From G963668435 sp963668435 (lineage in GTDB: Bacteria; Latescibacterota; Latescibacteria; Latescibacterales; Latescibacteraceae): a DNA stretch of 64,000 nt. Both the position numbers and the translations under genes were made by a program. Of the stretch, positions 62,375-64,000 are shown in pieces. Location of the stretch: NCBI GenBank assembly GCA_963668435.2, contig CAXXSC010000008.1, forward strand, positions 434,001 through 498,000, given 5' to 3'. How positions within the stretch are numbered: position 1 is the stretch's first letter; each line of letters begins with the position of its first letter. The notes beneath the pieces are model-generated. The model saw nothing but the letters and a program-made list of their open reading frames with translations, was not told where the DNA came from and ran no database searches.

Positions 62375-63880
62375 TTATTTTTCCATTCTTTCAATGCCGC
62401 CCATCAGCGTGTACATATTTCTTGTGTAGTTCCTCACATCGATAACACGGCGCGGCAGGAACGGCGATCTTACAGCATCGTTGGTATACTGGGCCATCAT
62501 GACCTCAGTCACCCAGGCGCCGCGGTTGTCGAGCGCCCCAATGATGCGCTCAACGTCAGCAGGATCGGCTTTCGGGATACGGGTTTCAGCCTTCTTTTCC
62601 GCCGCCCGTTCCGCGAGGGCATCTTCGGGGGGCATTGCCGCAAGTTCCTTGAAACGTCGGCGGTATCCCTCGTAATTCAGCACATAGGGCGGTCCGTATG
62701 GGTACATGCCCTCGTAATCGTATGAAATCCAGAATTTTTCATCGTCGAGGCCGCTGCCGGAACGGTGAGCGTAGATGGGCCTGTTCGTGCCTAATTCGTA
62801 ATAATAGGCGTGAGTGTAGTCGTGTTCTGTTCCTGCTCTTGGATGTGTGAATTTCTTTGCGTGGCTATCGTTGATTTTCGAGTAATCGAGCCAGTCGAAC
62901 GCGGCGGGAACAGGTTCGAGATAACGTCTGTCACCGGTGAGCGTATAGAACCAGCAGAGTTCCCGTATGGCGCGGACTGTCTGGATTGTCGCGACAGCGG
63001 GTGGTTCGAAATTACGTGCCCAGGCGGGACGCATTTCGTGGTCATACTGGTCGGCCCAACCTGCCTGCGGCTCGGGCAACTGCGCGATGATATAAAAATC
63101 CATGCCCCTGAGCGCAGCCTCACGGCAGTCCTCCCGTCCGAGCTGTTCCCAGGCTCGCCAGAGTGTTTCGACATTCTGGAACTGGACACCGTCGTTCATG
63201 GTATAGTATGAGGTGTAGTCGGGACGGCCATGCTGCGGGTGATCGTACATAAGGGGGTAACGCTGGGGCCAGCCGCCGTTGGGGAACTGCGCCTCCATGA
63301 TAAATAAGAGCGCCTTTTCGATCGGCGGCAGATATGCAGGATCGAGCGTAGCCGTATAGAGATCGAGCAGGAGATTCGTCGGCGCAGTCGTGGCCTCATC
63401 ATCGAAAGAGCAGTTGCCGTAATAATGCTGGTATTCCTCCCAGCCCCAGCATTTCCGAGCCACGTCCTCATACCAGCGCGAAAGCCCGGTCATGTCGAAA
63501 TCGATGAAATAATGCCATCCACCAGCTGGATGCTGACCATAGATCAGCGCATCGGCACTTCGTTTCGCCCATTTCAGGTAGTCGGGATCGCCGGTTACTT
63601 TCCACGCAACGAGCAGCATTGCCCCCACTGCAGGCGTGCCGGGAGGCTGCACCCATATCTGTGTCGGACGTGCCGGGATCTCACCCCATTTCCGCGAGAG
63701 GTCCTCAGCGTAATAAAATACATAACCACCGCGGTACGACGCCTCCTCCGCCATGAATCGCGCGGCCTTTTTCATTGCCGCAAGCACATCCCCCCTCGAC
63801 TGGTCGGCGAAAACCGAAACCTGCATCGTCGTAAGGATGATTATTATAAGAGTACAGACAAGAACACGGTAACGTTTCAT
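62375..63880 (-). CDS. Exported pectate lyase, PL10-like
   Basis: A 501-residue exported protein with a Sec signal (about 5-25, V-F-A-D). The body is an alpha/alpha barrel with pectate lyase family 10 blocks: F-P-N-G-G-W-P-Q-R-Y-P near residue 208, Y-T-M-N-D-G-V-Q near residue 232, W-A-D-Q-Y-D, P-A-W-A-R-N-F-E-P-P-A near residue 290. It should cleave polygalacturonate by beta-elimination outside the cytoplasm. The C-terminal 100 residues form an extra domain after Y-D-Y-E-G-M-Y. GGAGAGAG precedes the ATG. It is last in the window on the right; nothing further is visible in the final 120 bp. Confidence 0.88.
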   Translation of the reverse strand: MKRYRVLVCTLIIIILTTMQVSVFADQSRGDVLAAMKKAARFMAEEASYRGGYVFYYAEDLSRKWGEIPARPTQIWVQPPGTPAVGAMLLVAWKVTGDPDYLKWAKRSADALIYGQHPAGGWHYFIDFDMTGLSRWYEDVARKCWGWEEYQHYYGNCSFDDEATTAPTNLLLDLYTATLDPAYLPPIEKALLFIMEAQFPNGGWPQRYPLMYDHPQHGRPDYTSYYTMNDGVQFQNVETLWRAWEQLGREDCREAALRGMDFYIIAQLPEPQAGWADQYDHEMRPAWARNFEPPAVATIQTVRAIRELCWFYTLTGDRRYLEPVPAAFDWLDYSKINDSHAKKFTHPRAGTEHDYTHAYYYELGTNRPIYAHRSGSGLDDEKFWISYDYEGMYPYGPPYVLNYEGYRRRFKELAAMPPEDALAERAAEKKAETRIPKADPADVERIIGALDNRGAWVTEVMMAQYTNDAVRSPFLPRRVIDVRNYTRNMYTLMGGIERMEK

Positions 63881-64000
63881 GCGCCTCTCTCTCCTTCCTT
63901 AAATCAAAGTATCGCCGGAACACAGAAAATTCAACAGAATTCTTAGTTTTCCAAAATTTTACTTGCGAAACGCCTGTCTGTTCTGCATGTAATAGAAACC

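Noticed and set aside
1..64000. tRNA, rRNA, CRISPR arrays, insertion sequences, prophage genes, integrases
   Set aside because: I looked for tRNA TPsiC-like stretches, regularly spaced repeats and transposase motifs and found none that could be supported.

Overview
This is a chromosomal segment of a free-living bacterium with moderately high GC. It contains no phage, transposon, CRISPR array or RNA gene that I can see. Gene content points to an uncultured polysaccharide-degrading heterotroph. The evidence is many Sec- and Tat-exported glycan-active proteins, a lipoprotein pair, and a C-terminal FlgD/type-IX-like sorting domain on a heparinase-like protein. That mix is typical of FCB-type candidate phyla (Latescibacterota-like and relatives), but the phylum assignment is inference, not shown by a marker gene.

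Layout. 0-9 kb: the 3' part of an unknown protein, uvrA, a divergent ArsR regulator/MFS exporter pair with clear promoters, and a cytoplasmic GH106-like protein. 9-15 kb (minus strand): a compact operon of glycosyltransferase, spoT, pgeF and an uppP gene fused to an alpha/beta hydrolase, ended by a 19-bp-arm hairpin. 15-26 kb (minus): housekeeping biosynthesis (pyrE, aroB, aroE, an aroA homologue that has lost its active-site motifs, tyrA, phosphomannomutase, exonuclease III), interleaved with secreted proteins of unknown function and an overlooked 44-aa membrane peptide that overlaps the aroE start. 26-44 kb: carbohydrate catabolism (DUF6259-type putative glycosidase, MDR dehydrogenase, heparinase-like lyase, sodium:solute symporter, GH31, CBM9/PKD protein, Tat-exported TIM-barrel isomerase, acetylesterase, two Tat-exported sulfatases). 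44-52 kb: a large hybrid histidine kinase, an exported nitrilase-family amidase, a Tat-exported Gfo/Idh/MocA-like protein with eroded motifs, and an NlpC/P60 peptidase.

52.6-61 kb (plus strand) is the most interesting block. A membrane NapH-NapG-type polyferredoxin fusion is followed by a Tat-exported DUF362 protein, an exported glutathione peroxidase-like protein, three tandem Tat-exported aldo/keto reductases that each carry two C-terminal four-cysteine clusters, and a DUF6599-like exported protein, ending at a strong terminator. I read this as a candidate extracytoplasmic reductive system fed from the quinone pool through iron-sulfur clusters. The function is inferred from architecture and gene order only. 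The window ends with a URO-D family protein and a PL10-like pectate lyase on the minus strand.

Start codons were re-chosen where a ribosome binding site or promoter position argued for it (MFS, uppP fusion, aroE, the SH3-like protein, tyrA, lipoprotein 1, pmm, xth, heparinase, the CBM9/PKD protein, esterase, Gfo/Idh, polyferredoxin, third AKR, DUF6599, URO-D).
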